A model generated the notes under the pieces. The model worked only from the letters and a program-made list of their open reading frames with translations. It had not been told where the DNA came from and made no database searches. Of a DNA stretch of 39,628 bases, positions 16,980 through 26,882 are shown in pieces. Position 1 is the stretch's first letter; the number at the start of each line of letters is the position of its first letter. The position numbers were made by a program, and so were the translations under genes. Source of the stretch: Mariprofundales bacterium (GTDB lineage: Bacteria > Pseudomonadota > Zetaproteobacteria > Mariprofundales > J009); the NCBI GenBank assembly GCA_030950645.1, contig JAUZRF010000013.1, positions 1 through 39,628 on the forward strand, given 5' to 3'.

Positions 16980-18266
16980 ATGCAAATTCAATACCGAGCA
17001 TCGCTAGGATTCGCCCTAGCACTATGCGGCGCAATTTCAGCCAACGCCGCCACATGGGATACCTCCGCCAATATTCGCGAACGCTATCAATCATTCGACA
17101 ATTTCAACTTCAACTCAGCCGTAAACAAAAATAGCTGGGAATTTGATTCTCGTCTATATATAAAAACCAAGGGTGATTTAGGCCACGGGCTAACCATGTT
17201 GCTACAACCCCAAGCCATCCTGATCAAAAACCATACCCAAGCCAATGGAAATCAAAACTTCTCACAAGCCGACCTTATCCAAGCCTACCTGCAATACAAT
17301 CTCGGTGATATTGGGTTGAGAATTGGTCGCCAGCAATTGGTCTATGGTGACCAGCGCCTACTGGGACACCTCGGCTGGAAGGATGTCGCGCGCACCTTTG
17401 ACGGCATCAAAGGAATGTACAAATCCGGCCCCATCTCACTAGATCTGTTCGCCGTCCACCCTGCAGACATCGTAGCAATGACCCCTAGCACCGCATCACC
17501 GCAGGGACAGTCTCTGGTAACATGGGAGGATCGTCGCCTGATCGGCGCTTACGGCACCTACACTGTGGCGCCAAAATCCGGTATCGACGCCTACATCATT
17601 AATTGGCAGCACAACCAACATGCCTCTATTGGCAAAGGGCGAAACATCAACACCTTTGGCACACGCTTATTTGGCAAACTCAATGGCTTTGATGGCACCG
17701 CAGAGACCGTATTTCAGCGCGGAACATGGGCTACTGGCACATCACAGCAGGCATCTGCCTATGCAGCAAAAGTGGGGTATACCCTTGGATTATGGAAAAC
17801 CCGTTTTGGTGTTGAGTATGATTTCAGCCCCGGCGATGCCAACCCAAAGACCGGCCCACATAAAGATTTTGTCTTCCCTTTTCACACCAACCACATGCAC
17901 TATGGTGAGATGGACCGTTTTTCATGGGCGAACATGAAGGATCTTCGCCTATCGCTGAAGACCTCGCCTGCCAAAGGGTTAGCTTTGATCGGAAATGTAC
18001 ACTTTCTATCCTTGGATAAAGCACAAGGTGACTGGCTCAATGTGGTAGGTGCCGGCAAGCTCTATGCTGGCAAATCCACCTACACCAAAACCAAGGCGGG
18101 GACAGAGATTGACCTCAAAGTCGTCTACAAGCTTGCTGCCATCAACGGGTTGAAACTGGTCGGCCTGTATGGCGTCTTTAATCCTGGCGCCGCCGTTAGC
18201 GAACGCAACGCTGGCAAGGCAGACTCCGCGAAATTCGGCTATCTCATCGCCCAGTATCAATTTTAA
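16980..18266 (+). CDS. Outer-membrane porin, alginate-export/AlgE-like family
   Basis: The start is the ATG at 16980 with AAGGAG upstream, not the ORF-track start 16842, which lies in the repeat. A 428-residue precursor has a signal peptide (LGFALALCGAISANA) and a beta-barrel pattern of alternating strands that ends in phenylalanine (YLIAQYQF). The segments IGRQQLVYGDQRLLG and RTFDGIKGMY resemble the alginate-export porin family, which also contains general or anion porins. The substrate is unknown. Position between the molybdenum genes and the triad may be chance; a role in anion uptake is only a guess. Confidence 0.75.
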   Translation: MQIQYRASLGFALALCGAISANAATWDTSANIRERYQSFDNFNFNSAVNKNSWEFDSRLYIKTKGDLGHGLTMLLQPQAILIKNHTQANGNQNFSQADLIQAYLQYNLGDIGLRIGRQQLVYGDQRLLGHLGWKDVARTFDGIKGMYKSGPISLDLFAVHPADIVAMTPSTASPQGQSLVTWEDRRLIGAYGTYTVAPKSGIDAYIINWQHNQHASIGKGRNINTFGTRLFGKLNGFDGTAETVFQRGTWATGTSQQASAYAAKVGYTLGLWKTRFGVEYDFSPGDANPKTGPHKDFVFPFHTNHMHYGEMDRFSWANMKDLRLSLKTSPAKGLALIGNVHFLSLDKAQGDWLNVVGAGKLYAGKSTYTKTKAGTEIDLKVVYKLAAINGLKLVGLYGVFNPGAAVSERNAGKADSAKFGYLIAQYQF

Positions 18267-18272
18267 CCACCG

Positions 18273-18393
18273 GTAACTACTCAGCTCACTCCCGGTTTTC
18301 CCGATAGCGGCGTTGAAAAATGCGCATTTACAGTAGTAAACTCCGCTTTTTCGCCTTGCTATCAGAAAAACCGGAAGCGATCTGAGCAGTTAC
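18273..18393 (-). repeat. Palindromic element, core form (copy 7)
   Basis: 121 bp from GTAACTACTCAG to GAGCAGTTAC, starting 6 nt after the porin stop. The 138 bases between it and the next gene show no recognisable site. Confidence 0.95.
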
Positions 18394-18531
18394 GCCACCG
18401 AGCCTATCTATCCGACACATCCTGTGCGCACCGAATATCTTTCCCTGCCAATGAGGGCGTCAACAAGAACCTCCACTACCTGCCGCCGGAAGAGACCGCC
18501 TCACCGTGGCGCATTGTAGTAGTTCATAAAG

Positions 18532-19347
18532 ATGCAGCGATCGAAAGAGTCCGCTGCGGCACGGCCTGCCGCAGTTGCGGGGCTGTTCTACTCGGCAGAC
18601 CCAGCTGCGCTTCGTGCCCTGCTTCTCCCCATCTTGGCTCCTATGTCCGCTCCCAACCCAGACCAAAGTGAACGGCCACGCGCACTGATCGTTCCCCACG
18701 CTGGCCACAGCTATTGCGCCACGGTGGCCGCACATGCATTTCGCCTGCTCCATGGCCACCACTATGCGCGGGTAGCGATCATCTGCCCCACCCATCGCGT
18801 AGCGGTAGCAGGTGCTGCAATCCCCACCGTGACCACCTTTGCTACACCATTAGGCGAGGTGATGCTTGACGCCGCAGGGCTGGAACAGCTGGCCACCCAC
18901 CCCGCCATCGTCGCAAACGATGCCGCCCACCGCGAGGAGCATGCGATCGAGGTATTGCTCCCCTACCTGCAACTGGTACTGGATCATTTTACCCTCATCC
19001 CCATCGCCGCCAGCCTGGTTGCACCCGAGCAGTTGGCCGATGCGGTGCGCCCGCTCTGGCAGGATAATGACACCCTGATCATCATCAGCTCCGATCTCTC
19101 CCATTTTCACCCCGATCAAGAGGCGACCACCATGGATGCCGCCACCTGCGCAGATATATGCCACGCTCACCCCATCGACCATGCACAAGCCTGCGGAGCC
19201 ACCGGTATCAACACCCTGCAAATCCTGCGCCAACAAGAGGCCAGCACGACACCCACCACCATTCGACTACTCAGCTATTGCAACTCGGGCGATACCGGCG
19301 GCGACCGCCACAGCGTGGTCGGCTACGCCAGCTTTGTGCTGACATGA
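18532..19347 (+). CDS. amrB: MEMO1 family protein of the AmmeMemoRadiSam triad (AmrB)
   Basis: The 271-residue protein has the MEMO fold signature: PHAGHSY, HREEHAIEVLLPYL and SSDLSHF. It is related to class III extradiol dioxygenases. The residues that bind metal in human MEMO1 seem conserved as H56, H88, H191 and C250. The family co-occurs with AMMECR1 and a radical SAM enzyme in many bacteria and archaea, but the reaction is not settled. Its stop overlaps the AMMECR1 start. No strong ribosome site is seen before the ATG. Confidence 0.9.
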   Translation: MQRSKESAAARPAAVAGLFYSADPAALRALLLPILAPMSAPNPDQSERPRALIVPHAGHSYCATVAAHAFRLLHGHHYARVAIICPTHRVAVAGAAIPTVTTFATPLGEVMLDAAGLEQLATHPAIVANDAAHREEHAIEVLLPYLQLVLDHFTLIPIAASLVAPEQLADAVRPLWQDNDTLIIISSDLSHFHPDQEATTMDAATCADICHAHPIDHAQACGATGINTLQILRQQEASTTPTTIRLLSYCNSGDTGGDRHSVVGYASFVLT

Positions 19348-19886
19348 GCGTAGGAGGTCAACAACTCCCCGCTCTCGCTCGCACAGCCATTGCACAACAT
19401 CTTGGCCTTAACAGCACCGAACCGGTGGCCGATCCCGGCTGGCAGCAACCCGGGGCAAGCTTCGTCACCCTCACCAAGCAGGGGAATCTGCGCGGCTGCA
19501 TCGGATCATTAGAGGCATGGCGTCCACTAATCGACGATGTGCGTGCCAACGCGGAGGCGGCCGCGTTTCAGGATCCTCGCTTCCCAGCACTCACGGCCTC
19601 AGAGCTGAGCGCACTACGCATCGAGGTTTCGGTGCTCACCGCTCCGACACCACTAGCAACCATGAATCACGCCGATCTTCTCACCACCCTGCGCCCTCAA
19701 ATTGATGGGGTCATTGTCTCGGCAGACGATGGCCGACGCGCCACCTTTCTGCCGCAGGTATGGGAACAACTACCCAACGGCGACCACCTCCTGCAACAAC
19801 TAAAAATGAAAGCAGGGCTGGCGCCAGATGCCGACGACACCACCCTGCACTACGCCATCTACCAAGTAGAGAAATTCAGCGAATGA
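19344..19886 (+). CDS. amrA: AMMECR1 domain protein of the AmmeMemoRadiSam triad (AmrA)
   Basis: The family signature LRGCIGS lies in the middle and FQDPRFPALTASEL follows. The ORF track begins at 19158, inside the upstream gene. I chose the ATG at 19344, which overlaps the MEMO1 stop (ATGA) and gives 180 residues. The function of AMMECR1 proteins is unknown; the conserved cysteine in RGCIG suggests a catalytic or modified site. It overlaps the radical SAM gene by 4 nt, so the three are probably made together. Confidence 0.9.
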   Translation: MSVGGQQLPALARTAIAQHLGLNSTEPVADPGWQQPGASFVTLTKQGNLRGCIGSLEAWRPLIDDVRANAEAAAFQDPRFPALTASELSALRIEVSVLTAPTPLATMNHADLLTTLRPQIDGVIVSADDGRRATFLPQVWEQLPNGDHLLQQLKMKAGLAPDADDTTLHYAIYQVEKFSE

Positions 19887-20896
19887 ACCATCACGCCCGT
19901 TTCTGGCACCCGCTCGCTGATGGCCGCATCCAGTGCGACCTCTGCCCGCGCGATTGCAAACTCCACGAGGGACAACGGGGGCTCTGCTTTGTGCGCCAAC
20001 ATCTGAATGGCGCCATGGAGCTCACCACCTACGGCCTGAGCTCCGGCTTTGCCATCGATCCAATCGAGAAAAAACCGCTCAACCACTTCCTGCCCGGCTC
20101 AAAGGTGCTCTCCTTCGGCGCCACCGGCTGTAACCTAGCCTGCAAGTTCTGCCAAAACTGGGACATCTCCAAAACACGCGATTTTCAGCGCCTCTCCAGT
20201 GCCGCCAGCCCGGAGCAGATCGCCACCACCGCCAAGGCCAATGGCTGTGCCAGCGTCGCCTTCACCTACACCGATCCGACCACCTTCCTCGAATTCGTAA
20301 TCGACACCGCCGATGGCTGCCACGCCCAAGGCATCGCCACGGTGGCAGTTACCGCCGGCTACATCTATCCCGAAGCTGCCGATCTGCTCTTCTCCCACAT
20401 TGATGCGGCCAATGTCGATCTCAAGGCGTTTAGCGAGGGGTTTTATCACAAGCTCTGCGCGGGTCACCTGCAACCGGTACTCGACACCTTGATTCGCATC
20501 CGTGAGCAGCACAACACCTGGCTAGAGCTGACCACCCTACTGATCCCTGGTCACAACGACGATCCAGATGAAATCGCCGCAATGTGTGATTGGATTGTTG
20601 AACATCTAGGTGCAGATACCCCGCTACACCTCACCGCATTTCACCCCGATTGGCGCATGCAGGATACTCCAGCCACCCCGACCGCCTCCCTGAGCAACGC
20701 CCGTAACATCGCCATCAACCACGGATTGCGCTATGTCTACACCGGCAATGTGCGTGATATCGAGGGAGGCACCACCATCTGCCACCACTGTGCCACCCCA
20801 CTAATTGTGCGTGATGTTTACACCATCCGCAGCAATTTAATCAGTAGCGACGGCCACTGCCCGGCATGTAGCACACCGATTCCAGGCGTGTTCTAG
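19883..20896 (+). CDS. amrS: Radical SAM enzyme of the AmmeMemoRadiSam triad (AmrS)
   Basis: The 337-residue enzyme has three cysteine regions. An N-terminal group is C18, C21, C25 and C35 (CDLCPRDC...GLC). The radical SAM cluster is C83-x3-C87-x2-C90 (CNLACKFC). A C-terminal zinc-ribbon-like pair is CHHC...CPAC. It resembles pyruvate-formate-lyase activating enzymes, and this subfamily marks the triad. The ATG at 19883 overlaps the AMMECR1 stop; the ORF-track start at 19760 lies inside amrA. The target is unknown; modification of a partner protein or a small molecule are both open. Confidence 0.92.
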   Translation: MNHHARFWHPLADGRIQCDLCPRDCKLHEGQRGLCFVRQHLNGAMELTTYGLSSGFAIDPIEKKPLNHFLPGSKVLSFGATGCNLACKFCQNWDISKTRDFQRLSSAASPEQIATTAKANGCASVAFTYTDPTTFLEFVIDTADGCHAQGIATVAVTAGYIYPEAADLLFSHIDAANVDLKAFSEGFYHKLCAGHLQPVLDTLIRIREQHNTWLELTTLLIPGHNDDPDEIAAMCDWIVEHLGADTPLHLTAFHPDWRMQDTPATPTASLSNARNIAINHGLRYVYTGNVRDIEGGTTICHHCATPLIVRDVYTIRSNLISSDGHCPACSTPIPGVF

Positions 20897-20899
20897 CCG

Positions 20900-20995
20900 T
20901 TAGAACAGCTCGATTTCAGGATCTTGCTCACCATGCATCTCCACCCGGTTGCGTCCGTTCTCTTTGGCATGGTATAGCGCAATATCGGAATATTT
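20900..20995 (-). pseudogene. 3' fragment of a GGDEF (diguanylate cyclase) gene cut off by a repeat
   Basis: The minus strand encodes SDIALYHAKENGRNRVEM near a stop at 20900. This is the characteristic C-terminal helix region of GGDEF domains. Reading upstream, homology ends exactly where repeat copy 8 starts (20996). The GG[DE]EF active site is absent. The ORF of 204 aa in the track is this tail fused to meaningless translation of the repeat. Confidence 0.75.
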
Positions 20996-21148
20996 GTACC
21001 TACTCAGCACCCTACCCGAAAATGGATGTAACTGCTCAGATTGCTTCCGGTTTTCCTGATAGCAAGGCGAAAAAGCGGAGTTTACTACTGTCAATGCGCA
21101 TTTTTCAACGCCGCTATCAGGAAAACCGAGAGTGAGCTGAGTAGTTAC
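20996..21148 (+). repeat. Palindromic element, extended form (copy 8; core 21028-21148)
   Basis: The outer arm GTACCTACTCAGCA with the CCCTACC...AAAATGG spacer precedes a 121-bp core ending CTGAGTAGTTAC. It borders the truncated GGDEF tail. The 180 bases after it, up to the next gene, hold no recognisable feature other than a ribosome site at the end. Confidence 0.95.
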
Positions 21149-21329
21149 TAATCGAGGCATAGACCTATTTTCACCCATAGCCGTGAGGTTGCCCTGAGAG
21201 ATCACAAACACAACCATCATTAGGGGTGATTTTGTCACGGCATGCCGCAGGAGCTGGAAGTTGCAATATTGAGCTAGATGACAAAGAGTAGCTGCAGTGG
21301 TAACATGATGAGAAGATGGAGGAAGAATA

Positions 21330-21944
21330 ATGCGTGGCTCAATTGCAGCGGTTGGGATGATTGTCATTCTATTGGTATCAGGATGCGCGCATGCGCCGGT
21401 GAACAATACAGATGACATTTGCGATATATTCCAACAAAACCACGATTGGTACAACGCTGCGGATGATGCATATAAAAAATGGGGCATCCCCCCCTTCGTA
21501 ACATTGGCGATCATGCATCAGGAATCCCATTTTAATGCTACAGCAAAGCCGCCAAGAGCCACATTTCTTTGGATATTCCCCGGTGCACACCTCTCCTCCG
21601 CCTACGGCTACTCGCAAGCATTAGATGGGACATGGGAACGATATCAACAAACAACGGGGAACAGCGGCGCAGACCGGGATGATTTCGATGATGCGGTTGA
21701 TTTTATTGGCTGGTACTGCGACCAGAGCCACGCCATTGCGAACATCGCAAAAACTGACACCTACAACCTTTATCTAGCGTATCATGAAGGCCAGGTTGGC
21801 TATAATCAAGGGACATACCGACGAAAAAAGTGGTTGCAAAAGATTGCACAAAAGGTTCAGCGGCTGGCCAATCTTTACCAACGCCAACTCCAACAGTGCC
21901 AAAAATCACTCAAAAATACTGGCGGATCTCTATGGCCGTTTTAA
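21330..21944 (+). CDS. Lipoprotein with lytic transglycosylase (SLT) domain
   Basis: A lipoprotein signal (IVILLVSGC, lipobox cysteine near residue 19) anchors a goose-lysozyme-like SLT domain. [10 protein letters not shown] carries the likely catalytic glutamate. [17 protein letters not shown] and [11 protein letters not shown] follow as in SLT domains. It likely cleaves peptidoglycan at the inner face of the outer membrane. GGAGG lies just before the ATG. The 3' end adjoins an IS3 remnant, and the last few residues may be replaced by it, though the domain is complete. Its length of 204 fits the family. Confidence 0.85.
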   Translation: MRGSIAAVGMIVILLVSGCAHAPVNNTDDICDIFQQNHDWYNAADDAYKKWGIPPFVTLAIMHQESHFNATAKPPRATFLWIFPGAHLSSAYGYSQALDGTWERYQQTTGNSGADRDDFDDAVDFIGWYCDQSHAIANIAKTDTYNLYLAYHEGQVGYNQGTYRRKKWLQKIAQKVQRLANLYQRQLQQCQKSLKNTGGSLWPF

Positions 21945-22161
21945 AAAACGCGGATTCACTTGGGCGCTCACCAAAATTGACCCACCTTTGCTCAAAGAAC
22001 TGACCCACCCTCTTCTTTAATATCAATTCCCGCTTCCAGGTGCCTATCTGGCTAACATGAACGCTATACTCCGAAGAGATCTCCGACACCGTCTTTTGAC
22101 CCTTGATCGCCTCCAACGCAACCTGCGCTTTCACCGTCTTACTATAATGTTTTCGTCCCAT
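21945..22161 (-). pseudogene. IS3-family transposase OrfA, truncated
   Basis: From the ATG at 22161 (AAGGAG upstream) the product reads [20 protein letters not shown], then a helix-turn-helix ([20 protein letters not shown]). This is typical of the OrfA DNA-binding domain. Similarity fades after about 60 residues. The ORF-track start at 22203 is upstream of the real start. The domain alone cannot transpose. Confidence 0.75.
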
Positions 22162-22235
22162 TGCTTTCTCCTTATAATTTGGAAAAACACTACCATCAAT
22201 CAATCTTAACCACCTGTCCTAAATTTGGGGTCCAC
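21945..22235 (-). mobile_element. Remnant of an IS3-family insertion sequence
   Basis: It contains a truncated orfA (below). On the outer side is a likely terminal sequence GTGGACCCCAAATTTAGGACA (minus strand, ending about 22235). No orfB with the DDE catalytic core is present, so the element is dead. The inner boundary is approximate. Confidence 0.55.
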
Positions 22236-22376
22236 TATATAGTGATAGTGGTGGCAAGCTGTCGCTGCATGAGATTATGAAGCTGGTAGAAGAGTCGGCG
22301 GAAGTGTGATGGTATGATAGAGAAGCTGAATAAGAACGATCCATTTACCATATGCTTTTATATTCATCAATTTGCC

Positions 22377-22541
22377 GTAACTACTCAGCACCCTACCCAA
22401 AAATGGTGGTAACTGCTCAGATTGCTGCTGATTTTTTTGATAGCGAGGCGGAAAAGCTTAAATTTACTACTGTAATCCTCTTGCAGATGAATATTTTTCA
22501 ACGCCGCTATCCGGAAAATAGGGCGTGAGCTGGCTAGTTAC
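22377..22541 (+). repeat. Palindromic element, extended and diverged (copy 9; core 22409-22541)
   Basis: The outer arm GTAACTACTCAGCACCCTACC is well kept. The core is 133 bp because of about 12 extra bases (CCTCTTGCAGAT) near the centre. The right terminus reads GGCTAGTTAC. The dgkA stop codon (TAG, minus strand) lies inside this terminus. Confidence 0.9.
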
Positions 22542-22914
22542 TTCTGAACGAAAGAATGCATGCCCATACTGCTACTAGATTAACCAATGTAATCAACACT
22601 GCAGCACTACCAATATCCTTGGCGCGCTTGGCAAGCCGATGGTTGTCGAGTGAGATACGATCCACTGTCGCCTCTACAGCAGAGTTAAGCAGCTCTACGA
22701 TCAGCACCAACAACACAGAAAAGATCAGCAAGGCGCGTTCACTAGGCTTCACATCAACATAGATCGCCACTGGCAGCAACAGAGCGGCTAGCATGATTTC
22801 CTGCCGAAAGGCATGTTCACATACAAATGCCGCCTGCAACCCTGCCAAAGAGTATTGAAAAGCGTACCAGATACGCCGCAGGCCGGATTTACCCTTATGT
22901 GGGCTTTCATGCAT
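22534..22914 (-). CDS. dgkA: Diacylglycerol kinase, prokaryotic DgkA type
   Basis: This small membrane enzyme phosphorylates diacylglycerol to phosphatidate. It has three hydrophobic helices and the signature VELLNSAVEATVD, including the catalytic glutamate. Length 126 is normal. The last two or three codons and the stop come from repeat copy 9. It is the last gene of a minus-strand unit with a glycosyltransferase and a phosphoesterase, which suggests lipid or envelope metabolism. Confidence 0.92.
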   Translation of the reverse strand: MHESPHKGKSGLRRIWYAFQYSLAGLQAAFVCEHAFRQEIMLAALLLPVAIYVDVKPSERALLIFSVLLVLIVELLNSAVEATVDRISLDNHRLAKRAKDIGSAAVLITLVNLVAVWACILSFRSN

Positions 22915-22955
22915 GAAGAACTCCAGGTTGGTGCGTGAGTTTTCGGGACGAAAAA

Positions 22956-24089
22956 CTAGCGATAGACGGCAGCCAAACGGCGAGCCAGAACCAGCTCATC
23001 CCATTGCTTGGCGTACTCCCGACCCTGCTGCGACAATCGATGTTGCAGATCGGAATCACCAAGCAGCAGAGCCAGCGATACCGCGAATGCGTTAGGATCA
23101 TCTTCAGGCACCAGTGCGCCTCGCTCTGCTTCAAGAATATCGGCGGTGCCCATGCTAGACAGGGCGACCACCGGCACCCCCATCGCCATCGCCTCAATCA
23201 GTACCAGCCCCTGGGTCTCTGTGCGGGAGGCAAAGATAAACGCATTGGCTGCACCATAACAGTCCGGCAGCTCCTGCAACCGTTCCAAATAGCCTAAAAA
23301 CATCACATTATCGTCCATTTTTCGCCGGATAACTTCGTGTTGCAACTGTTTCATTGCAGGACCATTCCCAGTGATAATGAACAACATATTGTGATGCTGA
23401 TGGCGAACAATGTCGACGCTTTCAAGCAAAAATGTAATATTCTTCTCAAACGCGACGCGGCCGACAAACAGCGCCACCGGCCGCTCCGGCGCAATGTCAT
23501 GCCGCGCACGAAAGCGCGCGCCATCACCACCGTTAAATTGTGACATCGAGACACCGGTCGGAAGAATTTGCATCGATTGGCGTACACCATAATCGCGCAG
23601 CCGTTGCTCAATCGCCCGCGAAGGAACAATGATGCGGGTCATGGCATTGCACTGCCTTCTGGAGATATACCGAGCCAATCGCTTGAGCCATGATGCGGGC
23701 AGGAATGGCACATAGTGTTGAAAGTATTCTTCAAACAGCGTGTGGTAGGTTGCAATCCTCGGCACACCCAACTTACGGGCAATCTTTAGCCCTGCGTAAT
23801 GCGCCAAAAATGGGGTTTGAATGTGAATCACATCCGCATTTAGCGCTTCAGTCTCTACCGCTGCCAGCAATGCCGACCACCGCATAATTCGGTCTTCCGG
23901 ATCATTCGGTACCGCCCGGGCGGGTATGCGCACCACCCAACTCTCGTCATCACCGTGATCGCCATAATCAGGAGCAATCAGTCTGACCTCAACGCCTTCA
24001 TCCAACAGCGTGCGGTGGTAGGTATGAATAGCGGTTGAAACGCCATTGATCCGAGGAAAATAGACATCAGAAATCATCAGGACACGCAT
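22956..24089 (-). CDS. GT4-family glycosyltransferase
   Basis: A GT-B fold enzyme of 377 residues. The N-terminal domain starts MRVLMISDVYFPRINGVST, as in lipid-modifying GT4 enzymes. The C-terminal donor domain has VGRVAFEKNI, ITGNGPAM and the E-x7-E motif in TETQGLVLIEAMAMGVPVV. Relatives transfer sugars to diacylglycerol or mannosyl acceptors; the substrate is not clear here. Pairing with dgkA and an LpxH-like phosphoesterase suggests glycolipid synthesis (inference). It overlaps the phosphoesterase by 13 nt. Confidence 0.85.
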   Translation of the reverse strand: MRVLMISDVYFPRINGVSTAIHTYHRTLLDEGVEVRLIAPDYGDHGDDESWVVRIPARAVPNDPEDRIMRWSALLAAVETEALNADVIHIQTPFLAHYAGLKIARKLGVPRIATYHTLFEEYFQHYVPFLPASWLKRLARYISRRQCNAMTRIIVPSRAIEQRLRDYGVRQSMQILPTGVSMSQFNGGDGARFRARHDIAPERPVALFVGRVAFEKNITFLLESVDIVRHQHHNMLFIITGNGPAMKQLQHEVIRRKMDDNVMFLGYLERLQELPDCYGAANAFIFASRTETQGLVLIEAMAMGVPVVALSSMGTADILEAERGALVPEDDPNAFAVSLALLLGDSDLQHRLSQQGREYAKQWDELVLARRLAAVYR

Positions 24090-24880
24090 ACTTCCTCCTT
24101 GATTATCGCACTGCTATCAGATGCTTGGACAGCCTTGCCCCACTCAATCAGCTCCAGCCTGCCATCGAAGTGTTCCACAATGGCGGTACAACTATCCACC
24201 CAATCACCACAGTTGACATAGGTTAACCCATCCACCTCTCGAATGGCAGCCCAGTGAATGTGGCCACAGATGACGCCGTCCAAATTGCGCTCTCTGGCAG
24301 CATGAATCACCGCACCTTCAAAATCAAAAACGAATTGCAATGCTGTTTTCATCCGCCGTTTGGCATAACCCGCCAGTGACCAGTATCCGGAGATATGAAA
24401 AACGCGCCGGAACCAGGAGAGGAATATGTTGATGCGTACCAGCATCGTATAGGCCATATCGCCGAGAACCGCTACCGAACGATGATACCGAGTGACCTGA
24501 TCGAATTCATCGCCATGTACCAGCAGAAAACGCTTGCCATCGACCATGGTATGCACATGCTCGCGCTGCAACGCAATATCCCCGAATGCGGTGCCGATGT
24601 AGTCGCGCAACACCTCATCATGGTTGCCGGGGATGAATACAATGCGCTCACCATGGCGGGCGCGTCGCAACAGCTTCTGAATAATGGTGTTTTGTGACTG
24701 GCTCCACTGAATCGAACGGCTCATGGACCAGAAATCGACGATATCTCCGAGCAGAAACAGATGCTCAGATTCGTACGCACGGAGGAAGGCCAGCAACCGG
24801 TCAGCCTGACAAGCCCGCGTGCCCAAATGGATATCCGAAAGAAAAATAGAGCGAACCTTCAACATTTGATGGCTTCGCAA
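24077..24880 (-). CDS. Calcineurin-like phosphoesterase, UDP-2,3-diacylglucosamine hydrolase-related
   Basis: The metallophosphoesterase motifs appear in order: SDIHLG, GDIVDFW, PGNHDE, VHGDEFD and CGHIHWA. Together they form a two-metal site. The sequence is related to LpxH but, at 267 residues, it belongs to the longer branch often paired with a GT4 gene and is not surely the lipid A enzyme. An internal start at the ATG of residue 6 is possible. It is the first gene of the unit that continues with the glycosyltransferase and dgkA. Confidence 0.85.
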   Translation of the reverse strand: MRSHQMLKVRSIFLSDIHLGTRACQADRLLAFLRAYESEHLFLLGDIVDFWSMSRSIQWSQSQNTIIQKLLRRARHGERIVFIPGNHDEVLRDYIGTAFGDIALQREHVHTMVDGKRFLLVHGDEFDQVTRYHRSVAVLGDMAYTMLVRINIFLSWFRRVFHISGYWSLAGYAKRRMKTALQFVFDFEGAVIHAARERNLDGVICGHIHWAAIREVDGLTYVNCGDWVDSCTAIVEHFDGRLELIEWGKAVQASDSSAIIKEEVCVS

Positions 24881-24887
24881 GAGGTGA

Positions 24888-25118
24888 TCATCGCGCCCAT
24901 GGCGGAGTGCGCCAACTCACCCTATCTACAGAGACTCTACAGCCAAGCATTGCCTCTAGGTGATGATAACGATCCGAATATGGGGGTATTTTTTCTATTT
25001 CAATACCAATCAGTTTGACCAAGTCATGGGCAGGAATATGCACAGTCCTTTCACTAATCCATTTCAATAACATGAACGGCTCTTGTGGGGCGTCATTCTT
25101 TTCAGCGATCATCGGCAA
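24888..25118 (-). CDS. Small hypothetical ORF upstream of the phosphoesterase (doubtful)
   Basis: A 76-codon minus-strand frame without a recognised domain. It has a fairly balanced composition and a central LVKLIGIEIEKIPPY segment, which looks more protein-like than most shadow ORFs here. It lies 7 nt before the phosphoesterase start. It may be a real small gene, a remnant or chance. Apart from it and repeat copy 10, the stretch from 24881 to 25369 shows nothing recognisable. Confidence 0.25.
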   Translation of the reverse strand: MPMIAEKNDAPQEPFMLLKWISERTVHIPAHDLVKLIGIEIEKIPPYSDRYHHLEAMLGCRVSVDRVSWRTPPWAR

Positions 25119-25235
25119 TGCACCTGCTTCCTAATGTGGATGCGGCACATGCTACTTCGTCTTCATTACACCCGTGTGACATGCGTTGCTGGCAAAACGC
25201 ACGATTCCATCACAAAATCCCCATTCATGGGTGTT

Positions 25236-25356
25236 GTAACTGCTCAGATCGCTGCTGATTTTTCTGATAGCAAGGCGAAAAAGCGGAGTTTACTACTGTA
25301 AATGAACATTTTTCAACGCCGCTATCAGGAAAACCGGGAGTGAGCTGAGTAGTTAC
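25236..25356 (+). repeat. Palindromic element, core form (copy 10)
   Basis: 121 bp from GTAACTGCTCAG to CTGAGTAGTTAC, with no outer arm. The rhlE stop (minus strand) is 13 nt from its right end. Confidence 0.95.
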
Positions 25357-25369
25357 TAAATTAGTATTC

Positions 25370-26626
<1,257 letters not shown>

Positions 26627-26830
26627 AACGAGGATCGCGCTAATAGGGCGACCCATTAAATATACGCGCCCAATTCGGGCGCAGGCAAGGCTAAATTCGC
26701 TTAGCGAAGTCGGTGTGAAAGCCGCCAAAGGGGGCGTGCACACCGCTTGCCTGATTCACGCCATCGCCGCAAGGCAGCCAACAGCGAGGCGCGCATACTG
26801 CCGATTCTAACCCATGACGCCAATCCAAGG

Positions 26831-26858
26831 GTTGAATCTGTATCGGTTCACCCCCACA
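26831..26858 (+). promoter_or_regulatory. Candidate heat-shock (sigma-32) promoter for grpE-dnaK
   Basis: GTTGAATC and CCCCCACA are separated so that TTGAA and CCCC are 14 nt apart, close to the sigma-32 pattern CTTGAA-N(13-15)-CCCCAT. It lies about 240 nt upstream of the likely grpE start, with the diverged repeat copy 11 in the leader. The match is imperfect in the -10 part. Confidence 0.45.
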
Positions 26859-26882
26859 AAGCGAGGCATAGAAACGGAATTT

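Noticed and set aside
18394-18531. Open frame upstream of the MEMO1 gene as an N-terminal exon-like or separate peptide
   Set aside because: It reads in another frame without a start codon and resembles no family I know.
20900-21514. 204-aa minus-strand ORF as a gene
   Set aside because: Only the last ~32 codons are protein-like (GGDEF tail). The rest is translation of a repeat and of antisense to the transglycosylase gene.
22240-22376. Short peptide-like frame (HEIMKLVEESAEV) after the IS remnant
   Set aside because: It is too short to assign and has no upstream start; it may be a gene remnant but cannot be supported.
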